The notes under the pieces: model-generated
Databases searched by the model: none
What the model was told of the DNA's origin: nothing
What the model saw: the letters and a program-made list of their open reading frames with translations, nothing else
Position numbers and translations under genes: made by a program
DNA from: Kutzneria viridogrisea
Lineage (GTDB): Bacteria > Actinomycetota > Actinomycetes > Mycobacteriales > Pseudonocardiaceae
NCBI GenBank assembly: GCA_014138725.1
Contig: JACJID010000002.1
Location: 62,001 to 126,000 of the forward strand
DNA length: 64,000 nt
Direction: 5' to 3'
In this document: positions 48,551 through 56,340 of the stretch, one piece after another
Layout: each line of letters starts with the position of its first letter
Position numbering within the stretch: position 1 is the stretch's first letter

Positions 48551-49633
48551 TCAGGGCGGGTCGGGTTCCGCGATGGGCTTGGGCCGGGTGGTGTAGACGA
48601 ACCCCAGCGGGGTGGTCCAGTGCCGGGTCCCATCCAACTCTCGGGTGAACCGGTACAACCCAATCGTCTTCACATAATGGTGCACCTCGCAAAACGGCCC
48701 AAGATTGCACGCCTCGGTCACCCCACCCGAGGCAAATCCCCGCGCGTGGTCGATCTCGCACCGCGCCGCGGGCCGCATACACCCCGGCGCCTGGCACACT
48801 CGATCCCGCACCCGCACGAATTCCTTCAACGCCTCAGGTGGTCGATACCGTTTCCGCCCCACCCCCACCGGCATCCCGACCTCATCCACGAGAACTTTCC
48901 GCCAGTCCCCCTGCGCGGCGATCTCCCGCGCGGTAGCCGCCTCCACCGGCCCGACCCCGGAAATGTACCCCGGCTCAGCCGTCAACCCGATGAGCGTCTT
49001 CGCGGAAATCGTGAGATCGGTGTGCACAGTCACCGGTCGGCCACTGCCCAGCATCCGGTCGATGAACACATCGGCCTGCTTCTCACCCCAGGACCGGTCA
49101 TCATCGAGACTCTCCGCGTCGGCGGTGATCTGATCGAAGATCGCCCGCGCGGGCACCGCATCCAGGTACGCGGTCAGCAACGCCATCCCATCCGGCATCG
49201 ACCGATAACTCACCTGCGAGGACCGCTTCACCGCCCGCACGTGCCGCCGCTGCGCACCCTCCGGATCCACCAGGCAGACCAGCCGATCGGTCTCGGCCTT
49301 GAGTTCCTGGGTGGTCCACTCGGCGGCCCCGGTCAGCCCGGCATCCACCGCCCGAGCCTGCTCCGCGTCCAGGTTCTCGGTGCGCTTGCGCACCACCTCG
49401 AACCGGTCCAGATCCACCCGTCCGTCCCGCAGCAACCCCGCCACAACGGGAAGCCGATCCAGCGCGGCGGCCTGGTCCAGTTTCCGCCGCGCGGCACCCA
49501 ACGGAATGCGCAGCAGCAATGCCAACTCGTGGGGATCATCCAACTCCGCGATCAGGCGAAGCTGCACGTGATCGAGCGTCCGCTTGGCGGCCTCAGCCGC
49601 CAAGACTGCCCGCGCGATCGCCACCTTCCCCAC
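48551..49633 (-). CDS. DUF222 / HNH endonuclease-domain protein
   Basis: 360 residues if it starts at GTG 49633; GTG 49624 is also possible and the frame is open far upstream without family similarity. The N-terminal DUF222 region (LDHVQLRLIAELDDPHELALLLRIPLGAARRKLDQAAALDRLPVVAGLLRDGRVDLDRFEVV) is followed by a C-terminal HNH domain: VRVRDRVCQAPGCMRPAARCEIDHARGFASGGVTEACNLGPFCEVHHYVKT, with the zinc-type CxxC and the D-H ... N ... H catalytic set. This is the protein type of the mycobacterial 13E12 repeat family, commonly multicopy. Its biological role is unclear. Tandem 82-bp repeats lie directly upstream. Confidence 0.88.
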   Translation of the reverse strand: MGKVAIARAVLAAEAAKRTLDHVQLRLIAELDDPHELALLLRIPLGAARRKLDQAAALDRLPVVAGLLRDGRVDLDRFEVVRKRTENLDAEQARAVDAGLTGAAEWTTQELKAETDRLVCLVDPEGAQRRHVRAVKRSSQVSYRSMPDGMALLTAYLDAVPARAIFDQITADAESLDDDRSWGEKQADVFIDRMLGSGRPVTVHTDLTISAKTLIGLTAEPGYISGVGPVEAATAREIAAQGDWRKVLVDEVGMPVGVGRKRYRPPEALKEFVRVRDRVCQAPGCMRPAARCEIDHARGFASGGVTEACNLGPFCEVHHYVKTIGLYRFTRELDGTRHWTTPLGFVYTTRPKPIAEPDPP

Positions 49634-49648
49634 GCCACCGATTCTACT

Positions 49649-49830
49649 CCGAATAGCCGACGCGAAAGAGTGAAAGGGTAGCCAATTGCCGCCCGCAAAG
49701 AGTGACGATGGGCGCACGGTCCTCGCGGCACCGAATTCCGGACACGAAAGGGTGAAAAATGGGAGGCCGATTGCCGGGCACATAGAGTGGCGATGGACGT
49801 GCGCCTCGCGGCACCGAACAGTCGACACCA
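49649..49830. repeat. 82-83 bp tandem repeat upstream of the DUF222-HNH gene
   Basis: CCGAATAGCCGACGCGAAAG (49649), CCGAATTCCGGACACGAAAG (49731) and CCGAACAGTCGACACC (49814) begin successive degenerate copies, spaced 82 and 83 bp. Shared internal blocks are GTGAAA, CCnATTGCCG, AGAGTGnCGATGG and CCTCGCGGCACCGAA. No gene is convincing here. Confidence 0.85.
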
Positions 49831-49860
49831 ACGGGCGGAAAGGAGCATCAGTAATCCCCA

Positions 49861-49979
49861 GGGGTGGTTTTTTCTGGGGGAGGCGATGGGCTACGCTGCC
49901 CGGCGAAATCGGGGCGGCATTCCACGCCCCGGCTTCCCGATTACCGCCCATCGCCAGGGTCCCCAGACAAAACCACCCC
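49861..49979. repeat. Long imperfect inverted repeat with internal hairpin
   Basis: The left arm 49861-49891 (GGGGTGGTTTTTTCTGGGG then GAGGCGATGGGC) matches the reverse complement of 49946-49979 except for a 3-nt insertion and one or two mismatches. Between them CGGGGCG-GCATTCCA-CGCCCCG forms another 7-bp hairpin. It lies between the DUF222-HNH and hrpA genes. It could be a structured RNA, a terminator or a miniature mobile element. Confidence 0.75.
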
Positions 49980-50078
49980 GACACCTCAAAGCAGCAACAC
50001 ACCACCCCGGAACCCCCAACACACCACCCCAAAAACGCCGACACACCGCCCCGGCACGTCCGACACGCGCCGAACTGC
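49980..50078. other. C-rich ACACACCACCCC-type short repeats after hrpA
   Basis: ACACACCACCCCGG, ACACACCACCCC and ACACACCGCCCCGG recur at about 25-bp steps between the inverted repeat and the hrpA stop. On the hrpA sense strand this is a G-rich 3' untranslated region. No gene seen. Confidence 0.5.
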
Positions 50079-53000
50079 TCAGACCTCGTCCATCGCCTTG
50101 TGGATGCGCTTCTCCGACACCGGGTAGGCCGTGCCGAGGGTCTGGGCGAAGTAGCTGACGCGCAACTCCTCGATCATCCACCGGATGGCGACCAGTTTCT
50201 CCCCGACCGGCTCGCCGGGCGGCAGGGCGCCGACCAACTCCCGGTACTCGGCGGTGATCTCGGCGACCTGCTGGGTGCGCTCCACGTCCCGCGCGGGGTT
50301 CTCCGGCAGCTTCTCCAGCCGGCGCTCCACCGCCCGCAGGTAACGCTCCACATCGGACAGTCGGGCCCACCCGGTTTCGGTGGCGAAACCGGCGCACACC
50401 AGGCCTTTCAGCTGGCGTCGGATGTCCGTCACCGACTCGGTGGGCGCGAACCTGGCGGCGGCGAGCCGGGCCTGCACGGCCTGCTCGGCGGCAAGGATGC
50501 GCCGGACCCGGTCGACGACCTCGAGCACGGTGGGTCCCAGGGCGGTGCGGGCACGGGTGAGCAGCTTGCCGAATCCCTCGGCGTCCCAGGCGGGTCCACC
50601 GCCCTCGGCGACGATCCGGTCGACGGCGGCGGCGATGCAGTCCTCCAGCAGGGCGGGCACACCGCCGTGCGGGTTGCGGCTCAGTGTCAGCTTGGCCTCG
50701 TTGCTGAGGCTGCGCACGACGAGCTTGACCGGGGAGGGCAGGTTGAGCAGCAGCAGGCGCCGGGTGCCCCGGAGCATGGACTGACGTTGCTGGGCCTGGG
50801 TGTCGAGCAGCCGCACGGCCACGGTGTCGCCCTGGTCCACGAGCGCGGGATAGGCGGTGACCTCGTACCCGGACACGGCCTGCCGGTGGCTGCGCGGCAG
50901 CGGGCCGAAGTCCCACTCGCGCAGGCCCTCGCGCTCGATGTTGTTGGGGGAGGCCGACAGCGCGGCACGCATGGTGTCGCGCAACTCCTGCTTGATGGAC
51001 TCGAGGTCCTTGCCCTTGGCCAGGGTGCGGTCGCTCTCGTCCACCACGTGGAAGGTGGTCTTCAGGTGCTCGGGCACCTGGTCGAGCTGCCACGCCTCCC
51101 GGGGCACCACGACCCCGGACAGGGTGCGCAGCTCGCGCTCCACGGCCTCCAGCAGGTTGACGTCCTGGTCGGTGATCCGATCCACGACGGCCTTGGCGAA
51201 GGTCGGGGCGGGCACGAAGTTGCGGCGCACCGACTTGGGCAGCGACTTGATCAGCGAGGTGACCAGTTCCAGCCGCAGGCCGGGGATCTGCCAGGCGAAG
51301 CCGTCCCCGTCGAGCTGGCCGAGCACCGGCAGCGGCACCCGCACGGTGACCCCGTCGGTGCTGGTGCCCGGCTCGAACCGGTAGGTCAGCGGCAGAGGCA
51401 CCCCGCCCTGGTCCCAGTGGTCGGGGTAGTCGCGGGCGCTGACCTCACCCGCGCTGTCGTTGACGAGCATGTCCAGGTCGAAGGTGAGTAGGTCGGGCTG
51501 GTCCCGCCGGGTCTTCTTCCACCAGGTGTCGAAGTGCCGCACGGACACGACCTCGGCGCCGATCCGCTTGTCGTAGAAGTCGAACAGGGCCTGGTCGTCG
51601 ACCCGGATGTCGCGGCGCCGGGCCCGGTCCTCGAGCTTGTCCACCTCCCGCAACAGCGTGCGGTTGGCGTGCCAGAACTGGTGGTGGGTGGTCCACTCCC
51701 CGTCCACCAGCGCGTGCCGGATGAACAGGTCACGGCACAGCCCGGGGTCGATCCGGCCGTAGTTGACCCGGCGCGAGGCCACGATGGGCAGCCCGTACAG
51801 TGTGACCTTCTCCATGGCGGTCACCGAGCCGCGCTCGGCATCCCAGTGCGGCTCGCTGTAGGTGCTCCGCACCAGGTGCGGGGCCAGCTTCTCGGCCCAC
51901 TCCGGCTCGATCCTGGCCACGATCCTGGCCCACAGCCGGGAGGTCTCCACCAGTTCGGCGGCCATCACCCAGCGCGGCTGGCTGCGCGACAGCGCCGAGC
52001 CGGGGAAGATCGCGAACCGGGCGTTGCGGGCGCCCAGGTACTCGGTGGGGCCCTTCTTCTTGGCGTCCTTGGCGCTGACGTCCTTGAACCCGAGGTGGGA
52101 CAGCAGGCCCGCGAGCAGGGACAGGTGGATGGCCTGCGGGTCGACCTCGTTGCCCTCCAGGGACACCCCCTGGGACTTGATCACCTGGCGGAGCTGGGCG
52201 TAGATGTCCTGCCACTCGCGCACACGCAGGTAGTTCAGGAACTCCGCGCGGCACATCTTGCGGAACTGGTTGGAGGACAACGCCTTCTGCTGCTCGCGCA
52301 GGTAGTTCCACAGGTTCAGGTAGCTCAGGAAGTCCGAGGTGGGGTCGGTGAACCTGGCGTGCTGCTGCTGGGCGGCCTGCTGCTGCTCGGTGGGCCGCTC
52401 ACGGGGGTCCTGGATGGACAGGGCGGCGGCGATGACCATGACCTCGCGGGTGCAGCCGTTGCGCTCGGCCTCCACGACCATCCTGGCCAGCCGGGGGTCC
52501 ACCGGCAGCTGGGCCAGCCGCCTGCCGACCTGGGTGAGCTTGCGCTGGCCGGAGCTGTCGGGGGCGCCCACCGCGCCGAGCTCCTGGAGCAGGCCGATGC
52601 CGTCGGCGATGTTGCGGCGGTCGGGCGGGTCGATGAACGGGAACGCGGCGATGTCGCCCAGCCCGGCCGCGGTCATCTGCAGGATCACCGAGGCCAGGTT
52701 CGTGCGCAGGATCTCCGCGTCGGTGAACTCCGGGCGGGACAGGAAGTCCTCCTCGGAGTACAGCCGGATACAGATGCCCTCGGACACGCGTCCGCAGCGG
52801 CCCTTGCGCTGGTTGGCGCTGGCCTGGGAGATCGGTTCGATGGGCAGCCGCTGCACCTTGAGCCGGTGGCTGTAGCGGGAGATGCGCGCATTGCCCGGGT
52901 CCACCACGTACTTGATGCCGGGCACGGTCAGCGAGGTCTCGGCCACGTTGGTGGACAGCACCACGCGGCGCCCGGTGTGCGGCTTGAACACCTTGTGCTG

Positions 53001-54005
53001 CTCGCCAACGGACAGCCTGGCGTACAGGGGAAGGATCTCCGTGTTGCGAAGGTCCTGTTTGGACAGTGCGTCGGCGGTGTCGCGGATCTCCCGCTCCCCG
53101 CTGAGGAACACCAGGATGTCGCCGGGGCCCTCCGCGCACAGCTCGTCCACCGCGTCGCAGATGGCCTGCACCTGGTCGCGGTCCGGGTCGGACTCGGGGT
53201 CCTCCGGGTCGATCACCGGCCGGTAGCGCACCTCCACCGGGTAGGTGCGGCCGGAGACCTCCACCACGGGGGCGTCCCGGAAGTGCCGGGAGAAGCGCTG
53301 CGGGTCGATGGTCGCCGAGGTGATGATCACCTTGAGGTCGGGCCTGCGCGGCAGCAGCTGGTGCAGGTAGCCGAGCAGGAAGTCGATGTTCAGGCTGCGC
53401 TCGTGCGCCTCGTCGATGATCAGCGTGTCGTACTGGGACAGCATCCGGTCGTTCTGGATCTCGGCGAGCAGGATGCCGTCGGTCATCAGCTTGACCAGGC
53501 TGCGCCCGCCGACCTGGTCGGTGAACCGGACCTTGTACCCCACCGCCTGCCCCAGCTCGGTGTGCAGTTCCTCGGCGATGCGCTCGGCCACCGTGCGCGC
53601 GGCGATCCGGCGCGGCTGGGTGTGCCCGATCATGCCGCGCAGACCCCTGCCCAGTTCCAGGCAGATCTTGGGCAGCTGGGTGGTCTTGCCCGAGCCCGTC
53701 TCCCCCGCGACGATCACCACCTGGTGCTCGCGGATCAGCTCGGCGATGCGGTCCCGGTGCTCGCTGACCGGCAGCTGCGGCGGGTAGTCGATCGCGGGCA
53801 CGGTCAGCGCCCGGTCGGCCACCCGCAGCACGGCGGCGTCGACCTCGGCACTCAGCGCGGCCAGTTCGAGCGCGCGCTCCGGCCCCTCCGGCTTCTTCGC
53901 CAGCCCGTCCAGCCGACGCCGCAGCCGCCGCTCGTCGCGCAACATCAGTTGCGGGAGGCGGTCGCGCAGTTCGGCCAGCGTGGAGCTCACAGGTGACGGT
54001 CCCAT
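50079..54005 (-). CDS. hrpA: HrpA-type ATP-dependent DEAH-box RNA helicase
   Basis: 1308 residues, the usual full length. Helicase motifs in order: VVIVAGETGSGKTTQLPKICLE (I), TQPRRIAARTVAERIAEEL (Ia), DTLIIDEAHERSLNIDFLLG (II, DEAH), VIITSATIDPQRFSRHF (III, SAT), ILVFLSGEREIRDTAD (IV), VVLSTNVAETSLTVPGIKYVVD (V) and SQASANQRKGRCGRVSEGICIRLYSEED (VI). HA2/OB-fold and HrpA C-terminal DUF3418 regions follow. In E. coli HrpA resolves collided or stalled ribosomes. It is divergent from glgX; the gap 54006-54227 holds no other gene. Confidence 0.95.
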   Translation of the reverse strand: MGPSPVSSTLAELRDRLPQLMLRDERRLRRRLDGLAKKPEGPERALELAALSAEVDAAVLRVADRALTVPAIDYPPQLPVSEHRDRIAELIREHQVVIVAGETGSGKTTQLPKICLELGRGLRGMIGHTQPRRIAARTVAERIAEELHTELGQAVGYKVRFTDQVGGRSLVKLMTDGILLAEIQNDRMLSQYDTLIIDEAHERSLNIDFLLGYLHQLLPRRPDLKVIITSATIDPQRFSRHFRDAPVVEVSGRTYPVEVRYRPVIDPEDPESDPDRDQVQAICDAVDELCAEGPGDILVFLSGEREIRDTADALSKQDLRNTEILPLYARLSVGEQHKVFKPHTGRRVVLSTNVAETSLTVPGIKYVVDPGNARISRYSHRLKVQRLPIEPISQASANQRKGRCGRVSEGICIRLYSEEDFLSRPEFTDAEILRTNLASVILQMTAAGLGDIAAFPFIDPPDRRNIADGIGLLQELGAVGAPDSSGQRKLTQVGRRLAQLPVDPRLARMVVEAERNGCTREVMVIAAALSIQDPRERPTEQQQAAQQQHARFTDPTSDFLSYLNLWNYLREQQKALSSNQFRKMCRAEFLNYLRVREWQDIYAQLRQVIKSQGVSLEGNEVDPQAIHLSLLAGLLSHLGFKDVSAKDAKKKGPTEYLGARNARFAIFPGSALSRSQPRWVMAAELVETSRLWARIVARIEPEWAEKLAPHLVRSTYSEPHWDAERGSVTAMEKVTLYGLPIVASRRVNYGRIDPGLCRDLFIRHALVDGEWTTHHQFWHANRTLLREVDKLEDRARRRDIRVDDQALFDFYDKRIGAEVVSVRHFDTWWKKTRRDQPDLLTFDLDMLVNDSAGEVSARDYPDHWDQGGVPLPLTYRFEPGTSTDGVTVRVPLPVLGQLDGDGFAWQIPGLRLELVTSLIKSLPKSVRRNFVPAPTFAKAVVDRITDQDVNLLEAVERELRTLSGVVVPREAWQLDQVPEHLKTTFHVVDESDRTLAKGKDLESIKQELRDTMRAALSASPNNIEREGLREWDFGPLPRSHRQAVSGYEVTAYPALVDQGDTVAVRLLDTQAQQRQSMLRGTRRLLLLNLPSPVKLVVRSLSNEAKLTLSRNPHGGVPALLEDCIAAAVDRIVAEGGGPAWDAEGFGKLLTRARTALGPTVLEVVDRVRRILAAEQAVQARLAAARFAPTESVTDIRRQLKGLVCAGFATETGWARLSDVERYLRAVERRLEKLPENPARDVERTQQVAEITAEYRELVGALPPGEPVGEKLVAIRWMIEELRVSYFAQTLGTAYPVSEKRIHKAMDEV

Positions 54006-54227
54006 TGGTGCGGAGAATAAGCCCGCGACCCCGGTCGGCTCGCGTGGTTTTCCGCTGCGGGGTCGCCCCTGGCGAGTTTACTCGGCGATCATCTCCCGTG
54101 CCCGGCAGGGAGAGCGGGGTGACCGGGGCCACAGCGCCCTGACCTGCCTCAGTAGCCCCTGCGGCGCACTCCTGGTTTGATCGTCTGGCAGTCCCCTGCA
54201 CGCGGAACGAGAGCACCAGGAGCGTCC

Positions 54228-56336
54228 ATGCGCGCGTGGCCAGGCACGTCCTACCCGCTGGGCGCCACCTACGACGGCGCGGGCACCAACTTCGCGCTGT
54301 TCTCCGAGGCGGCCAGCAAGGTGGAGCTGTGCCTGTTCGACCCGGACGGCACGGAGACCAGGGTCGCCCTGCCGGAGGTCGACGCCTTCGTCTGGCACGG
54401 CTACCTGCCCGAGGTCGGCCCGGGCCAGCACTACGGCTACCGGGTGCACGGCACGCACGACCCGGCCACCGGCCAGCTGTGCAACCCGAACAAGCTGCTG
54501 ATCGACCCGTACGCCAAGGCGGTGTCCGGGGACGTGGACTGGGACGAGTCGCTGTTCGGCTACCGGTTCGCCGACCCAGGGCAGCGCAACGACGGCGACT
54601 CCGCGGCGCACCTGCCCAAGTCGGTGGTGATCAGCCCGTTCTTCGACTGGGGCAACGACCGCCACCCGCACACCCCGTACCACGAGACGGTGATCTACGA
54701 GGCGCACGTCCGGGGGACCACGGTCGCGCACCCGGAGATCCCCGAGGAGCTGCGCGGCACCTACGCCGGGCTGGCGCACCCGGTGATGATCGAGCACTTC
54801 ACCCGGCTCGGGGTGACCGCGGTCGAGCTGATGCCGGTGCACCAGTTCGTCAACGACCACCACCTGGGTGAGCAGGGCCTGAGCAACTACTGGGGCTACA
54901 ACACCATCGCCTTCCTGGCCCCGCACCACCGCTACGCCTCCAGCAGCCGCGCCGGGTACCAGGTGCAGGAGTTCAAGTCCATGGTGCGCGCGCTGCACGA
55001 GGCGGGCATCGAGGTGATCCTCGACGTGGTCTACAACCACACCGGCGAGGGCAACCACCTGGGCCCGACCCTGTCCATGCGCGGCATCGACAACGGGGCC
55101 TACTACCGGCTGGTCGAGGACGACCCGCGCTACTACACCGACTACACCGGCACCGGCAACTCGCTGAACGTGCGGCATCCGCACACCCTCCAGCTGATCA
55201 TGGACTCGCTGCGCTACTGGGTGACCGAGATGCACGTGGACGGCTTCCGCTTCGACCTGGCGGCCACGCTGGCCCGCGAGTTCTACGACGTAGACCGGCT
55301 GAGCGCGTTCTTCGACATCGTGCAGCAGGACCCGGTGATCAGCCAGGTCAAGCTGATCGCCGAGCCATGGGACGTCGGGCCTGGGGGCTACCAGGTGGGC
55401 AACTTCCCTCCACTGTGGACGGAGTGGAACGGCAAGTTCCGCGACACCGTGCGGGACTTCTGGCGCGGGGAGCCGGGCACGCTGGGCGAGTTCGCGGCGC
55501 GGCTGACCGGGTCCTCGGACCTGTACCAGGACGACGGGCGGCGGCCGCACGCCAGCATCAACTTCGTCACCGCGCACGACGGGTTCACCCTGCGCGACCT
55601 GGTGTCGTACAACGACAAGCACAACGAGGCCAACGGCGAGGGCAACCAGGACGGGGCCAACGACAACCGGTCCTGGAACTGCGGCGAGGAGGGGGAGACC
55701 GACAACGCCGAGGTGCTGGCGCTGCGGTCCCGCCAGCAGCGCAACTTCATCGCCACGCTGTTCCTGTCCCAGGGCGTGCCGATGCTGGCGCACGGCGACG
55801 AGCTGGGCCGCACCCAGCGGGGCAACAACAACGTGTACTGCCAGGACAACGAGCTGTCCTGGGTGGACTGGTCCGAGCAGGCCCAGGACAGCGAGCTGAC
55901 CGAGTTCACCGCCGCGATGGCCAGGCTGCGCCGCGAGCACCCGGTGTTCCGCCGCCGGCGGTTCTTCCAGGGCCGCCCGCTGCGCAGCGGGGAGGACCTG
56001 CGCGACATCGCCTGGTTCGCCCCCTCCGGCTCGGAGATGACCGCCGAGGACTGGGAGCTGGACTTCGGCCGCTGCGTGCTGGTCTTCCTCAACGGGCAGG
56101 CCATGGGTGAGATGGACGCGCGCGGCCAGTGGGTCACCGACGACTCCTTCCTGCTCTGCTTCAACGCCCACTACGAGGACGTGGAGGCGAAGATCCCCAA
56201 CGGCGGCTACGGCGGCGAGTGGGCCGTGGTCGTGGACACCGCCACCGGCGAGGCCGCCGAGGAGCCGGTCGCCGGTGGCAGCGCGATCACCATCCCGGCG
56301 AGGTCCCTGATCGTCCTGCAGCGCACCGAGGAGTAA
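54228..56336 (+). CDS. glgX: Glycogen debranching enzyme GlgX
   Basis: 702 residues from ATG 54228 with AGGAG five bases upstream. The N-terminal CBM48 (YPLGATYDGAGTNFALFSEAASKVELCLFDPDGTE) is followed by the GH13 barrel: VYEAHVRGTT, ILDVVYNHTGEGN, MHVDGFRFDLAATLAREF (nucleophile Asp), VKLIAEPWDVGPGGYQVG (acid Glu) and ASINFVTAHDGFTLRDLVSYNDKHNEANGEGN (transition-state Asp), then PMLAHGDELGRTQRGNNNVYCQDNE. GlgX removes alpha-1,6 branches from glycogen-phosphorylase limit dextrins, giving linear maltodextrins for TreY. It is the first gene of glgX-treY-treZ, 4 bp before treY. Confidence 0.95.
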   Translation: MRAWPGTSYPLGATYDGAGTNFALFSEAASKVELCLFDPDGTETRVALPEVDAFVWHGYLPEVGPGQHYGYRVHGTHDPATGQLCNPNKLLIDPYAKAVSGDVDWDESLFGYRFADPGQRNDGDSAAHLPKSVVISPFFDWGNDRHPHTPYHETVIYEAHVRGTTVAHPEIPEELRGTYAGLAHPVMIEHFTRLGVTAVELMPVHQFVNDHHLGEQGLSNYWGYNTIAFLAPHHRYASSSRAGYQVQEFKSMVRALHEAGIEVILDVVYNHTGEGNHLGPTLSMRGIDNGAYYRLVEDDPRYYTDYTGTGNSLNVRHPHTLQLIMDSLRYWVTEMHVDGFRFDLAATLAREFYDVDRLSAFFDIVQQDPVISQVKLIAEPWDVGPGGYQVGNFPPLWTEWNGKFRDTVRDFWRGEPGTLGEFAARLTGSSDLYQDDGRRPHASINFVTAHDGFTLRDLVSYNDKHNEANGEGNQDGANDNRSWNCGEEGETDNAEVLALRSRQQRNFIATLFLSQGVPMLAHGDELGRTQRGNNNVYCQDNELSWVDWSEQAQDSELTEFTAAMARLRREHPVFRRRRFFQGRPLRSGEDLRDIAWFAPSGSEMTAEDWELDFGRCVLVFLNGQAMGEMDARGQWVTDDSFLLCFNAHYEDVEAKIPNGGYGGEWAVVVDTATGEAAEEPVAGGSAITIPARSLIVLQRTEE

Positions 56337-56340
56337 TGGC

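Noticed and set aside
48551-49979. Insertion sequence or homing element around the HNH gene
   Set aside because: HNH domain and repeats are present, but no transposase, intron or intein boundary and no target-site duplication can be shown, so only separate repeat features are reported.
51534-53996. 820-codon rightward frame opposite hrpA
   Set aside because: All helicase motifs lie on the other strand; this frame shows only antisense composition.
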